Positions 1 to 7,060 of a stretch of DNA of 32,495 bases are shown in pieces (the stretch's first letter is position 1; every line of letters starts with the position of its first letter). The position numbers were made by a program, and so were the translations under genes. This DNA is from Petrocella sp. FN5. GTDB lineage: Bacteria; Bacillota; Clostridia; Lachnospirales; Vallitaleaceae. The DNA lies in assembly GCF_029210395.1 (NCBI RefSeq), contig NZ_JARGDP010000034.1:1-32495 (forward strand), written 5' to 3'. Below the pieces are notes generated by a model, which was not told where the DNA came from, ran no database searches, and worked only from the letters and a program-made list of their open reading frames with translations.

Positions 1-88
1 TAAAAGAGAATAAAGTATGAATGTAAGTCTTTTATAGCGAGAGAAATAAAGAATTACAAGAGGACTAAAAAGAATTGGAGACCATTTT

Positions 89-1123
89 ATGAAGACATTT
101 AAAAGTGACAATACAGCCAGTGTACACCCTGAAATAATGGAAGCGATTATAAAAGCCAATGAGGAGCATGCCATTCCATATGGTGACGATCCGATAACAA
201 AAGAAGCGGTAGAAAAGATTAAGGCTTTATTCAGTAGGCCTTGTGAAGTCAGTCTGGTCCTAAATGGCACAGGCGCTAATATCATTGGATTAAGTACATT
301 GCTTAAGTCCTATGAAGCAGTGATTTGTGTAGATACAGCCCATATAAATGTAGATGAATGTGGTGCTTTTGAACGTTATACAGGTGCTAAGTTATTAACG
401 GTTCCTCATATAAACGGTAAATTGGTGCCTGCTGAAATAGATAAGTTCTTATTGGATATGGGAAACGAACATCATAATCAACCGAAAGTTATATCGATAA
501 GTCAGATCACTGAGCTCGGTACACTCTATACAACTGAAGAGATAAAGACCTTAGCCGATTATGCTCATAGTCATGGTTTATTATTACATGTAGATGGTGC
601 TAGGATTGCTAATGGGGCAGTTGCGCTTGGTGTAAGTTTAGATGAGATGATTGGAAAAACAGATGTTGATGTACTATCCTTTGGTGGCGCCAAAAATGGC
701 ATGATGTATGGAGAGGCTATTGTATCCTTTGATAGGACAACAAGTGATAGTTTAAAATACGTCAGAAAGCAAGGCATGCAACTTATGTCCAAGATGCGGT
801 ATATCAGTGCTCAATACATTGCTTTGTTGGAGGGTGAACTTTATCTTAGGAATGCAAGGAAAGCAAACGATGCAATGAGTAAACTTTATGAAGAGATTAA
901 AGACATAGAAGCCCTTGCATTCATGAACATCCCTTACGGGAATATGATGTTTGTGAAAATGCCTCAGATATGGATTGACAAGCTCCTCACTACTTTCTAT
1001 TTCTATCAGATGACATGGGAAGAAGATGGAGGCATGATTAGGTTGGTTACGTCTTTTGATACAAGCCTAGAAGAAGTAGAAAATCTAATCAAAGCAATAA
1101 AAGAACTTAGTCAGAATAGTTAA
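89..1123 (+). CDS. Threonine aldolase family PLP enzyme
   Basis: This 344-residue protein belongs to the beta-eliminating lyase / low-specificity L-threonine aldolase family of fold-type I PLP enzymes. These usually cleave L-threonine or L-allo-threonine to glycine and acetaldehyde in the cytosol. The N-terminus (FKSDNTASVHPEIMEAI) matches the family's SDN(T/N) cofactor-phosphate opening. An AHINVDECGA segment near residue 84 supplies the ring-stacking histidine, HVDGAR near 167 supplies the Asp that contacts the PLP nitrogen, and SFGGAKNG near 197-204 carries the Schiff-base lysine (about K202). Length is normal for the family. GGAG lies about nine bases before the ATG. The exact substrate cannot be read from sequence, and related amino-acid lyases remain possible. 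Confidence 0.88.
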   Translation: MKTFKSDNTASVHPEIMEAIIKANEEHAIPYGDDPITKEAVEKIKALFSRPCEVSLVLNGTGANIIGLSTLLKSYEAVICVDTAHINVDECGAFERYTGAKLLTVPHINGKLVPAEIDKFLLDMGNEHHNQPKVISISQITELGTLYTTEEIKTLADYAHSHGLLLHVDGARIANGAVALGVSLDEMIGKTDVDVLSFGGAKNGMMYGEAIVSFDRTTSDSLKYVRKQGMQLMSKMRYISAQYIALLEGELYLRNARKANDAMSKLYEEIKDIEALAFMNIPYGNMMFVKMPQIWIDKLLTTFYFYQMTWEEDGGMIRLVTSFDTSLEEVENLIKAIKELSQNS

Positions 1124-1172
1124 CCATGATTATAAGAATACGAGTTAGAGTGAATAGAAAGGGGTCAAAACG

Positions 1173-1592
1173 ATGTCAAGTTATGAATGGGTTTATGAAG
1201 ATAAAAAGATTATATTAGAAAGTGAAAAATGCAGTATGTTCTTGAATGACGAAGATAACCCGATTTCTGGCGTTACAGTGGAAGAAATATTAGAGCTACT
1301 TAAAGAAAGTGAGCGCGTTGAATCCTCCATGGCGTATTATGATCAGGGTTGTGAAGTCTGTCATAAGAATAAAAGTGATACGAGTCATTCATATCGATTT
1401 CTTGAATTTCATTTTTATTTATTTGCCAAGGAAGGTAAATATGTTATGAGCAGTCTTTCAAAGTCCTATGAAGATAAGACATTACCACGACTCTTAAATG
1501 AAGGCACTGTGAATGGTACTTATATTGCAAGTATTAATATTTGTGAAAACTGTGGTGATTACACTATTGACTTAGAATACGGTCTTTTTTAA
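1173..1592 (+). CDS. Small Cys-motif protein, DUF3785-like
   Basis: This 139-residue soluble protein has no signal peptide or membrane segment. It has two CxxC-type clusters: CEVCHKNK near residue 60, followed by a histidine, and CENCG near residue 129. The spacing suggests one structural zinc site built from both clusters. It resembles the clostridial DUF3785 proteins as remembered, but that assignment was not checked. The ATG follows a good AAGGGG Shine-Dalgarno. It lies 49 bases after the aldolase gene, so the two could share a transcript. Function is unknown. Confidence 0.75.
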   Translation: MSSYEWVYEDKKIILESEKCSMFLNDEDNPISGVTVEEILELLKESERVESSMAYYDQGCEVCHKNKSDTSHSYRFLEFHFYLFAKEGKYVMSSLSKSYEDKTLPRLLNEGTVNGTYIASINICENCGDYTIDLEYGLF

Positions 1593-1597
1593 AAAAA

Positions 1598-1647
1598 ATA
1601 GCTATTAAAATGGTAACAGATAGGACACATAGTGTTCATATAGCTAT
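1598..1647 (+). other. Nested inverted repeat in leader of next gene
   Basis: Two copies of the self-complementary ATAGCTAT (1598-1605 and 1640-1647) flank a short hairpin, GGACAC-ata-GTGTTC (1623-1637). No T-tract follows, so this is not a convincing terminator. It could be a structured leader of the gene at 1701 or an operator. The function is unassigned. Confidence 0.3.
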
Positions 1648-1700
1648 GGTATTCTGGTGTTAGGAAACTGATAAATAGAATGATTTAAGAAGGTGATGAA

Positions 1701-2105
1701 ATGAACATTAGGTCTATGGGCATTCGTGCATATGAAAGTATGTCCTTGTCACCAAAATCGGACAGGACAACACGAAGCAATAAAACTCAGGCTCAACCAG
1801 AGGGCAATGGTTCATTAATAGCGAAAGAGAATAAGCCAAACACAGATAACATGAAGGCTTCACAGATACAATCCAATCAGGTATCTGCAAATCGTGCTTT
1901 TGAACAGGGTGCAACGTTAAATAAAAGTCGAAGTGAAAGTCTTGAGATTAAGCATAGTAAGGCGACGTCAAGAGTGGGTGAAGATACTCATATTCCCGTA
2001 TTCAAAAGAAATCAGATGATTTCCCATTATCAAGTTTATGCACAGAATCCTAATGAGGCTTCAGTAGTAAAAAGTATAGGTGCACAGGCAGATATTAGAT
2101 TATAA
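1701..2105 (+). CDS. Orphan low-complexity hydrophilic protein
   Basis: This 134-residue protein starts at an ATG with a clear AAGGTGATGAA ribosome site seven bases upstream. It is not recognised. Residues 15-90 are rich in Ser, Asn, Gln, Lys and Thr with almost no hydrophobic core, which suggests intrinsic disorder. The ends are more ordered: MNIRSMGIRAYESM at the start and IPVFKRNQMISHYQVYAQ followed by SVVKSIGAQADIRL at the end. There are no cysteines, signal peptide or membrane helix. A strong terminator follows directly. A chaperone client, anti-sigma-like peptide or flagellar accessory role would be speculation. Confidence 0.6.
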   Translation: MNIRSMGIRAYESMSLSPKSDRTTRSNKTQAQPEGNGSLIAKENKPNTDNMKASQIQSNQVSANRAFEQGATLNKSRSESLEIKHSKATSRVGEDTHIPVFKRNQMISHYQVYAQNPNEASVVKSIGAQADIRL

Positions 2106-2153
2106 AGGTCTTTTGGAAACCCTTCCACAATAAAGATAACTACATACACAAAT

Positions 2154-2190
2154 AAAAACCATGATACATGAATATGTATCATGGTTTTTT
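2154..2190. terminator. Bidirectional intrinsic terminator
   Basis: A perfect 16-bp stem (2154-2169 with 2174-2189) closes a 4-base loop. It is flanked by an A-run on the left and a T-run on the right, so it can stop transcription on both strands. It separates the convergent genes at 1701 (+) and 2198 (-). Confidence 0.9.
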
Positions 2191-2197
2191 CGAAAGT

Positions 2198-2563
2198 CTA
2201 TTTAAGGGCTAGACCGGTTACGACAATTTTTTTATCACGAATAAGTTTGCTGATGAAATACAAAACGCTGTCTTCGCTTATTTTTAAGTGATCAGCGATT
2301 TTTGAAGGTGTGATGTCGGCATCTTGTGTGATTAACCCTATGATCTCTTTTTCGACCTCAAGAACCCAGTCTTCAAAAATAACTTGGACTTCAGGTGTAG
2401 CAAAGCCTGCCATTCTTGCGGTTGTTGTAATGCTTTCTGTCATTTGTTTGCACATGTCCATAGGGTTAAAGCCGCCACCCATCATTTTGGGCATACCTTC
2501 CATTTTACCGGCCATATCTTTGAAATCTTTACCATGATCACCACAACATTTGTTAGTATCCAT
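2198..2563 (-). CDS. Cys/His/Met-rich protein with winged-helix-like C-terminus
   Basis: This 121-residue protein probably starts at the ATG at 2563. An in-frame ATG at 2578 is less likely because the GGAGG Shine-Dalgarno for 2563 lies just downstream of it. Residues 1-40 read like a metal-binding tail, with KCCGDHGKDF followed by methionines spaced through MEGMPKMMGGG and MDMC. Residues 70-121 resemble a short winged helix, with ITPSKIADHLKISEDSVLYF as the helix-turn-helix. The gene follows an ArsR regulator by 42 bases on the same strand. It may sense or buffer a soft metal such as Cu, Zn or Cd. That is inference and the family is not named. Confidence 0.7.
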   Translation of the reverse strand: MDTNKCCGDHGKDFKDMAGKMEGMPKMMGGGFNPMDMCKQMTESITTTARMAGFATPEVQVIFEDWVLEVEKEIIGLITQDADITPSKIADHLKISEDSVLYFISKLIRDKKIVVTGLALK

Positions 2564-2605
2564 TATAAGTGCCTCCATATATTCTTTGTCTATACGTTGA
2601 TAGTG

Positions 2606-2926
2606 TCATTGCCCTTCTGACTTCTGCCAAGGTGGGCAATTAAAAGGAAGTGCGCTTGTGGCTGGGGCCACATCGGGTTGGTATTTCTCGAATTGACGAA
2701 TGAGAGGAATTAAGTTTTGATCACATACGGCATTATATACAAAAGTGCCATGGCGTTGGGTTAAAACCAAGTTAGCCTCTCGAAGTATTTTTAAGTGAAA
2801 AGAGACGAGAGGCTGAGACAATCCTGTTATTTCAATGAGCTTAGAAACAGATAAAGGTTCTGATTCTAGTGCTAATAAAATCATGAGTCGGCTATGATCA
2901 CTGAGGAGCTTAAAAAGTTGTGACAA
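2606..2926 (-). CDS. ArsR/SmtB family transcriptional regulator
   Basis: This 106-residue winged-helix repressor has the ArsR pattern LLSDHSRLMILLAL, then the recognition helix in LSQPLVSFHLKILREANLV, then a wing (QRHGTFVYNAV). ArsR-family proteins bind dyad operators as dimers and release DNA on binding metal or another effector. No classical CVC motif is present in the recognition helix. The only cysteines lie in the wing-to-tail segment (VCDQNL) and near the C-terminus (FNCPPW), so an effector cannot be assigned. The start is TTG with only a distant GGTGG upstream. An in-frame ATG alternative was not found. It is probably co-transcribed with the Cys/Met-rich gene and autoregulated. Confidence 0.85.
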   Translation of the reverse strand: MSQLFKLLSDHSRLMILLALESEPLSVSKLIEITGLSQPLVSFHLKILREANLVLTQRHGTFVYNAVCDQNLIPLIRQFEKYQPDVAPATSALPFNCPPWQKSEGQ

Positions 2927-3035
2927 GTTATCGATAGTTTCACCACCTTGTAACTTTTTTTATATGTGGTTGAGGTATCAAACCCACATCGTTAAATATT
3001 CATTTAAAACCATAAATATAGGATGGTCATATATA

Positions 3036-3054
3036 GTATAAATGATACTTATAC
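3036..3054. promoter_or_regulatory. Dyad, candidate ArsR operator
   Basis: GTATAA and TTATAC form an inverted repeat separated by 7 bases, in the AT-rich gap between the divergent ArsR and SHOCT genes. Size and placement suit an ArsR-family operator serving both directions. Confidence 0.4.
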
Positions 3055-3117
3055 AAATATCAATATATATTTATATAAGTGTTCATTGATGTAATGTTGT
3101 TTATGTGATACAATGGT

Positions 3118-3123
3118 TATAAT
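3118..3123 (+). promoter_or_regulatory. Candidate -10 box for the SHOCT gene
   Basis: A perfect TATAAT lies 26 bases before the ATG at 3150. The -35 region is weak (TTGTTT at 3097-3102 gives only 15 bp spacing), which could mean activator dependence or a nearby repressor-controlled start. Confidence 0.4.
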
Positions 3124-3149
3124 ATATTTAAGAAAGAGGGTGTTGAGCC

Positions 3150-3410
3150 ATGGGACCATTTTTTTGGTGGGGTGGTATGTGGATTTTTCCGATAATAGGT
3201 GTTTCAATGATGTTACTCATGATGTATACATTTTTTGGGCCTAAAGGACTTTTTAGAAGATGTTTTGTGGATGATTCACATCATGAAATGGAAGTGAATG
3301 AATTACAGCAAATGAATAAACCGGAAGATATTTTGAACAGACGATACGCTAATGGTGAAATTACAAGAGAAGTATTTTTGCAGATGAAGCAGGATTTATA
3401 TAACAGGTAG
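3150..3410 (+). CDS. SHOCT-domain small membrane protein
   Basis: This 86-residue protein has one N-terminal transmembrane helix (residues 5-30, Trp/Met/Phe-rich). The C-terminal SHOCT motif at about 57-83 reads PEDILNRRYANGEITREVF, then a QMKQDL ending. SHOCT is a short C-terminal helical domain thought to mediate oligomerisation or protein contacts. A GAGGG site precedes the ATG. The gene diverges from the ArsR-containing pair, so it may be a metal-stress membrane protein under ArsR control, although that link rests only on position. Confidence 0.8.
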   Translation: MGPFFWWGGMWIFPIIGVSMMLLMMYTFFGPKGLFRRCFVDDSHHEMEVNELQQMNKPEDILNRRYANGEITREVFLQMKQDLYNR

Positions 3411-3474
3411 TTATGAAATCGTCTAGAAGGATGAATTATTAAAAATTTATTAACAAAAATGATAATAAATTTTT

Positions 3475-3596
3475 ATGGTTAAAGTGTCAAAACTAAGTTT
3501 CTCAAAATTATATACAACATACAGATTACCTTGATGTATTCATAGAAATAGATTGTATGTAATCGCTTAATGATGAAGTTTGACACCTTAGCTAAT
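3475..3596 (+). repeat. Dispersed palindromic element, copy A
   Basis: The left arm starting at 3475 (ATGGTTAAAGTGTCAAAACT) and the right arm at 3576-3596 (AAGTTTGACACCTTAGCTAA) are imperfect inverted repeats that share GTGTCAAA. About 80 bases lie between them, including a second inverted pair, GATTAC and GTAATC. The right arm ends just upstream of the promoter at 3621. This is the most divergent of five related copies in the window. Confidence 0.6.
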
Positions 3597-3620
3597 TATT
3601 AAATATTTGTTAAATTTTTA

Positions 3621-3649
3621 TTGACTTACTATTAGAATTTCTTTATAAT
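3621..3649 (+). promoter_or_regulatory. SigA-type promoter for the NlpC/P60 gene
   Basis: TTGACT (3621-3626), a 17-bp spacer and TATAAT (3644-3649) form a near-consensus vegetative promoter. The leader to the ATG at 3745 is about 90 bases. No known riboswitch was recognised in it. Confidence 0.85.
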
Positions 3650-3744
3650 GTTGGTTAATGAGGTGAAATGATTGAACCCTAATCTTTGATGTTTAAAAGA
3701 GAGAAAGATTCAATAAAAAAGCATTTGACTTCAAGGAGGCTAAC

Positions 3745-5076
3745 ATGTTTGGGACACCAATCAAAAAGCATTTTGTGAAAGTACTGGGAATATGTACTTT
3801 GGTAACATTGAGTTTATCAGTAGGTATCCGTGCACAGGCAGCGACACCATCGCCTTGGGCAACTCAGGAAATAGAATCTGCCATTGAGATTAATCTTATA
3901 ACGGACACGCTTGTACAAGACTTTCAGAAAAAATTAACAAGAGAAGCGTATGTAGAATTGTTGGTAAAAACATATGAAGCATCAACCAACAGCATTATTG
4001 ATATAGAAGCGGTACGAAACCCATTTGAAGATACAGATAAGGTTTTTATAGTAAAAGCATTTGAAGCAGGTATTGCTACAGGCATCACAGAAAAAACTTT
4101 TGTACCTGAAGCGTTAGTGACGCGAGAACAAATGGTTGTTATGATGATGCGCATGATAGAAAAAATCGAAGAAGAAAATCAAGTTAAGATTTTGACACCA
4201 ACCAAAAGTACATCTGAGTTTAACGACCAGCATGCTATTTCAAGCTGGGCTAAGAAAAGCATCAATTTGGCGGTTGGTAATATGATTATTTCTGGTACAG
4301 GTGATGAGAATATCAATCCCGATGGATACAGCACATCAGAGCAAGCCATTATCATGAACTATAGAGTTTTTGAACGTATGATGGACGAGGCTCTTTTAGA
4401 AAAAGATTGGCAAGAGCGACTGGACAGTTATGAAGAAGATGATACCATTACCCTAGAAACAGCGGTAGCTAAGATTGCTTTAGCGCCCCCTACACAAATA
4501 AGGGCAATTGTAACAGCAAGTATCTTGAACCTAAGATCTGAACCGGATTTAAACAATCCAAACAATATTGTAGGAAAGCTCAGCTCCAATGAGGAAGTGA
4601 CCATCATTGGTGAAATCGATGCATGGTATCAAGTGAAGTCGGCTGGTCAAATCACCGGATTTGTACATAAAGATTACATACATAAATATGATCCCAATCA
4701 ACCTGTAGACGGAGTGAGAAATCAGATTGTTGCTTACGCGAAGAATTTTGTAGGCACAAGGTACCGTTATGGTGGCACCAGCTTAACAGGTGGCGTCGAT
4801 TGCTCAGGTTACACCAGCCAGATATTTTCGAAATTCGGTTATGCACTTGACCGTTCTTCAAGAGGACAAGGTAGAAATGGTGTTGCAGTAGCAAGAAATC
4901 AGCTTCTTCCTGGAGATTTGGTTGTTTACGGTTATGGGGGTTCTATCTCTCATGTGGCCATATTTATTGGTAATGGCCAGATTATTCATGCTACATCCTC
5001 TTATGGGGTTAGAATTACAGCTTTAGACGGTTACATGCGCGAACCTATTATCGGTTATAGAAAAGTGATATTTTAA
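3745..5076 (+). CDS. Secreted SLH/SH3/NlpC-P60 cell-wall hydrolase
   Basis: This 443-residue exported protein starts with a signal peptide (basic KKHFVK, a hydrophobic core, cleavage probably after AQA near residue 32). Residues 35-215 resemble degenerate S-layer homology repeats, with pieces such as FEAGIATGITEKTFVPEALV and LTREAYVELLV that would anchor it to wall polymer. A bacterial SH3 domain covers about 252-315 (ILNLRSEPD to GFVHKDYIHKY). The C-terminal NlpC/P60 peptidase domain (325-443) shows the Cys-His-His set: C353 in VDCSGYTS, H403 in SHVAIFIG and H415 in IIHATS. Such enzymes cut the gamma-D-Glu-diamino acid bond in peptidoglycan stem peptides. GGAGG lies seven bases before the ATG. 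Confidence 0.92.
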   Translation: MFGTPIKKHFVKVLGICTLVTLSLSVGIRAQAATPSPWATQEIESAIEINLITDTLVQDFQKKLTREAYVELLVKTYEASTNSIIDIEAVRNPFEDTDKVFIVKAFEAGIATGITEKTFVPEALVTREQMVVMMMRMIEKIEEENQVKILTPTKSTSEFNDQHAISSWAKKSINLAVGNMIISGTGDENINPDGYSTSEQAIIMNYRVFERMMDEALLEKDWQERLDSYEEDDTITLETAVAKIALAPPTQIRAIVTASILNLRSEPDLNNPNNIVGKLSSNEEVTIIGEIDAWYQVKSAGQITGFVHKDYIHKYDPNQPVDGVRNQIVAYAKNFVGTRYRYGGTSLTGGVDCSGYTSQIFSKFGYALDRSSRGQGRNGVAVARNQLLPGDLVVYGYGGSISHVAIFIGNGQIIHATSSYGVRITALDGYMREPIIGYRKVIF

Positions 5077-5099
5077 TTATGTGTGAAAGTTCAGGTACA

Positions 5100-5130
5100 T
5101 AGTTTTGACGCCTTAACCATCTCATAATTT
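5100..5130 (+). repeat. Dispersed palindromic element, copy B
   Basis: This is a right arm only: TTTTGACGCCTTAACCAT (5103-5120), followed by CTCATAATT, matching copies D and E. It lies 24 bases after the NlpC/P60 stop codon. The sequence just to its left (GTGTGAAAGTTC) could be a decayed left arm. Confidence 0.65.
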
Positions 5131-5148
5131 GCTGTTGAAAGATATGGA

Positions 5149-5198
5149 AATAGGAAGTGCCTCAAATAACTTGAGGCACTTCCTATTTATTTTTTTTA
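5149..5198 (+). terminator. Intrinsic terminator
   Basis: A perfect 17-bp stem (5149-5165 with 5171-5187) with a 5-base loop is followed by a T-rich run. It ends the NlpC/P60 transcript. From here to the next gene at 5405 no gene or clear regulatory element was seen. Confidence 0.9.
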
Positions 5199-5404
5199 TA
5201 CTCTAGAACTAACTCTATTTTTGCAAAGTGTCAAGGAATTCTCCCTTCGTGGAGCATTTGCAAGGTAAACGATGCAAAGCTTCATTGATCTGAAGCCATT
5301 GATTTCTATATCAACTGTTGTCATTTTTTTATGATTCAAGATGAGAAATTTAGAAAACTATGTTAAAATGATGAGAAGAAAATAGAGAAAGTATAAGGTG
5401 CATC

Positions 5405-6274
5405 ATGAAAACATCAATTAAAGGACATATATTTGCAGTGACCACGATTACCATATGGAGTTCCACATTTATTGTGAGCAAGATTTTACTAAACCAGTTT
5501 ACCCCATTACAGATTCTGGTGGTGCGTTATTTGCTAGCAATATTATTCCTAACGTTACTATATCCCAAATTCAAAAAGCCGACATCTCTTAAAGAAGAAA
5601 TTCTTTTTTTGTTCATAGGTGCAGCCCTTGCTTTTTATTTTGTTTTTGAGAACACAGCACTGCAGCATACTTATTCTTCTAATGTAAGCTTAATCGTGGC
5701 GACCATACCCCTCTTGACAGGTATACTATCTATGGTTGTTTATAAAACGCATTTTTTTACATTGAAAAGTATTATTGGATTCATATTGGCCTATCTGGGT
5801 GTTTTTCTAATCATCATAAATGGTAGCAAGTTTGAAGGGGTTGAGCCAATAGGAGATTTCTTAGCCCTTGGCGCTGCAGCCATGTTTGCTATATATTCAG
5901 TTTTAATGGAAAAAACCTCAAAAGATTACCATATGATACAACTCACCAGAAAAGTATTCCTATATGGTTGGATGGTACTCTTGTTTGTTGTAGCAGTTAA
6001 AGGACAGCCGGTTACTTTCGAAGTCATTAATTATAGAATAGTTGGCAGCATGCTCTTTCTGGGGGTTGTCGCTTCTTCATTGGCTTTTATTCTGTGGAAT
6101 AACGCCATTAAGGCAATTGGTCCGGTTAAGACCAACCAGTATATTTATCTTATACCGGTCGTTACAACGATTATGTCGGCATGGGTCCTTAAAGAAAAAA
6201 TCACTTATATGACTTTAGTCGGAACACTGTTAATTTTAATGGGTTTGTATTTGTCGGAGAAATCTCAAGAATAG
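5405..6274 (+). CDS. EamA/DMT-superfamily transporter
   Basis: This 289-residue inner-membrane protein has about ten predicted transmembrane helices in two repeated EamA halves (about 5-135 and 150-285). The first half opens with FAVTTITIWSSTFIVSK, and the second contains GDFLALGAAAMFAIYSVLM followed by LFLGVVASSLAFILWNNAI. This is the usual DMT drug/metabolite transporter architecture. Family members export amino acids, metabolites or cationic compounds. The substrate cannot be predicted here. The ATG follows AAGGTG. The HAD gene begins 10 bases after the stop, so the two are likely co-transcribed. Confidence 0.9.
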   Translation: MKTSIKGHIFAVTTITIWSSTFIVSKILLNQFTPLQILVVRYLLAILFLTLLYPKFKKPTSLKEEILFLFIGAALAFYFVFENTALQHTYSSNVSLIVATIPLLTGILSMVVYKTHFFTLKSIIGFILAYLGVFLIIINGSKFEGVEPIGDFLALGAAAMFAIYSVLMEKTSKDYHMIQLTRKVFLYGWMVLLFVVAVKGQPVTFEVINYRIVGSMLFLGVVASSLAFILWNNAIKAIGPVKTNQYIYLIPVVTTIMSAWVLKEKITYMTLVGTLLILMGLYLSEKSQE

Positions 6275-6284
6275 AGGAGTTAAT

Positions 6285-7025
6285 ATGGGTAAGATAGCAG
6301 CATTTTTTGATATTGACGGTACATTGTATCGAGAAGGTATGATTACGGCTATTTTTAAGAAAATGATAAAATCGGATATCATAAGTAGCGAAGTATGGTA
6401 CAAGGAATTACGGGAAAAATACAATAGATGGGACAAACGCATCGGTAACTATGATGATTACTTGGTTAGAATGGCAGAAATCTATATAGAAGCCATACGA
6501 GGACTTCATAGAACACAAGTAGAATTTATTGCGAGCAAGGTCATCGAACAAAATGGAGACCGTGTATATACATATACAAGGGACCGGATTAAATGGCATA
6601 AAAACCAAGGTCATCAGATTATTACTATATCCGGTTCTCCTTTTGAGTTGGTTCGTGAAATTAGTGAAAAATTCAAATTCGATCATTATGTTGGATCGGT
6701 CTATGAGATGGACGATGAACATTATTATACAGGTGAAGTGCGTCCTATGTGGGATAGTCAGAATAAAAAAGTAGCACTTAAGCACTTGGTATCTGAATAT
6801 GATATAGATCTTAGTCAATCTTATGCTTATGGTGACACTGCTGGAGATTTTGAGATGCTCAAATCTGTAGGGCATCCTGTTGCCATGAATCCGACAAAAG
6901 AATTATTACAAAAGATTGACAAAGATTTGACTGTAATAGAGAAGATAAAAATTGTAGTTGAGCGGAAAGATATGATATATCATTTAACGCCGGACTGTAT
7001 TCATAGAGGTGAAAACAAAACTTAA
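6285..7025 (+). CDS. HAD-IB family phosphatase (SerB-like)
   Basis: This 246-residue cytosolic haloacid-dehalogenase hydrolase has motif I as AAFFDIDGTLY (nucleophile D9 and acid/base D11), motif II as ITISGSPFE near residue 120, a lysine in the NKKVALKHL segment, and motif IV as YGDTAGDFEML near 183-193. The helical cap between motifs I and II places it in subfamily IB, like phosphoserine phosphatase. It could act on phosphoserine or another small phosphate ester. A GAGGAG site precedes the ATG. It sits between the EamA transporter and recQ in what is probably one operon. Confidence 0.88.
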   Translation: MGKIAAFFDIDGTLYREGMITAIFKKMIKSDIISSEVWYKELREKYNRWDKRIGNYDDYLVRMAEIYIEAIRGLHRTQVEFIASKVIEQNGDRVYTYTRDRIKWHKNQGHQIITISGSPFELVREISEKFKFDHYVGSVYEMDDEHYYTGEVRPMWDSQNKKVALKHLVSEYDIDLSQSYAYGDTAGDFEMLKSVGHPVAMNPTKELLQKIDKDLTVIEKIKIVVERKDMIYHLTPDCIHRGENKT

Positions 7026-7060
7026 GTTTTTAGTAAAGCAAGAGTATACGGAGGTTCCAA

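Noticed and set aside
1116-1140. TTAACCAT followed by TTATAA after the aldolase gene, resembling the repeat's right arm
   Set aside because: The TTTTGACGC part is absent and the match overlaps the stop codon, so it was not counted as a sixth copy.
6408-6875. 155-codon opposite-strand frame inside the HAD gene
   Set aside because: It is a shadow of a gene with all four HAD motifs. It has no ribosome site and an improbable composition.
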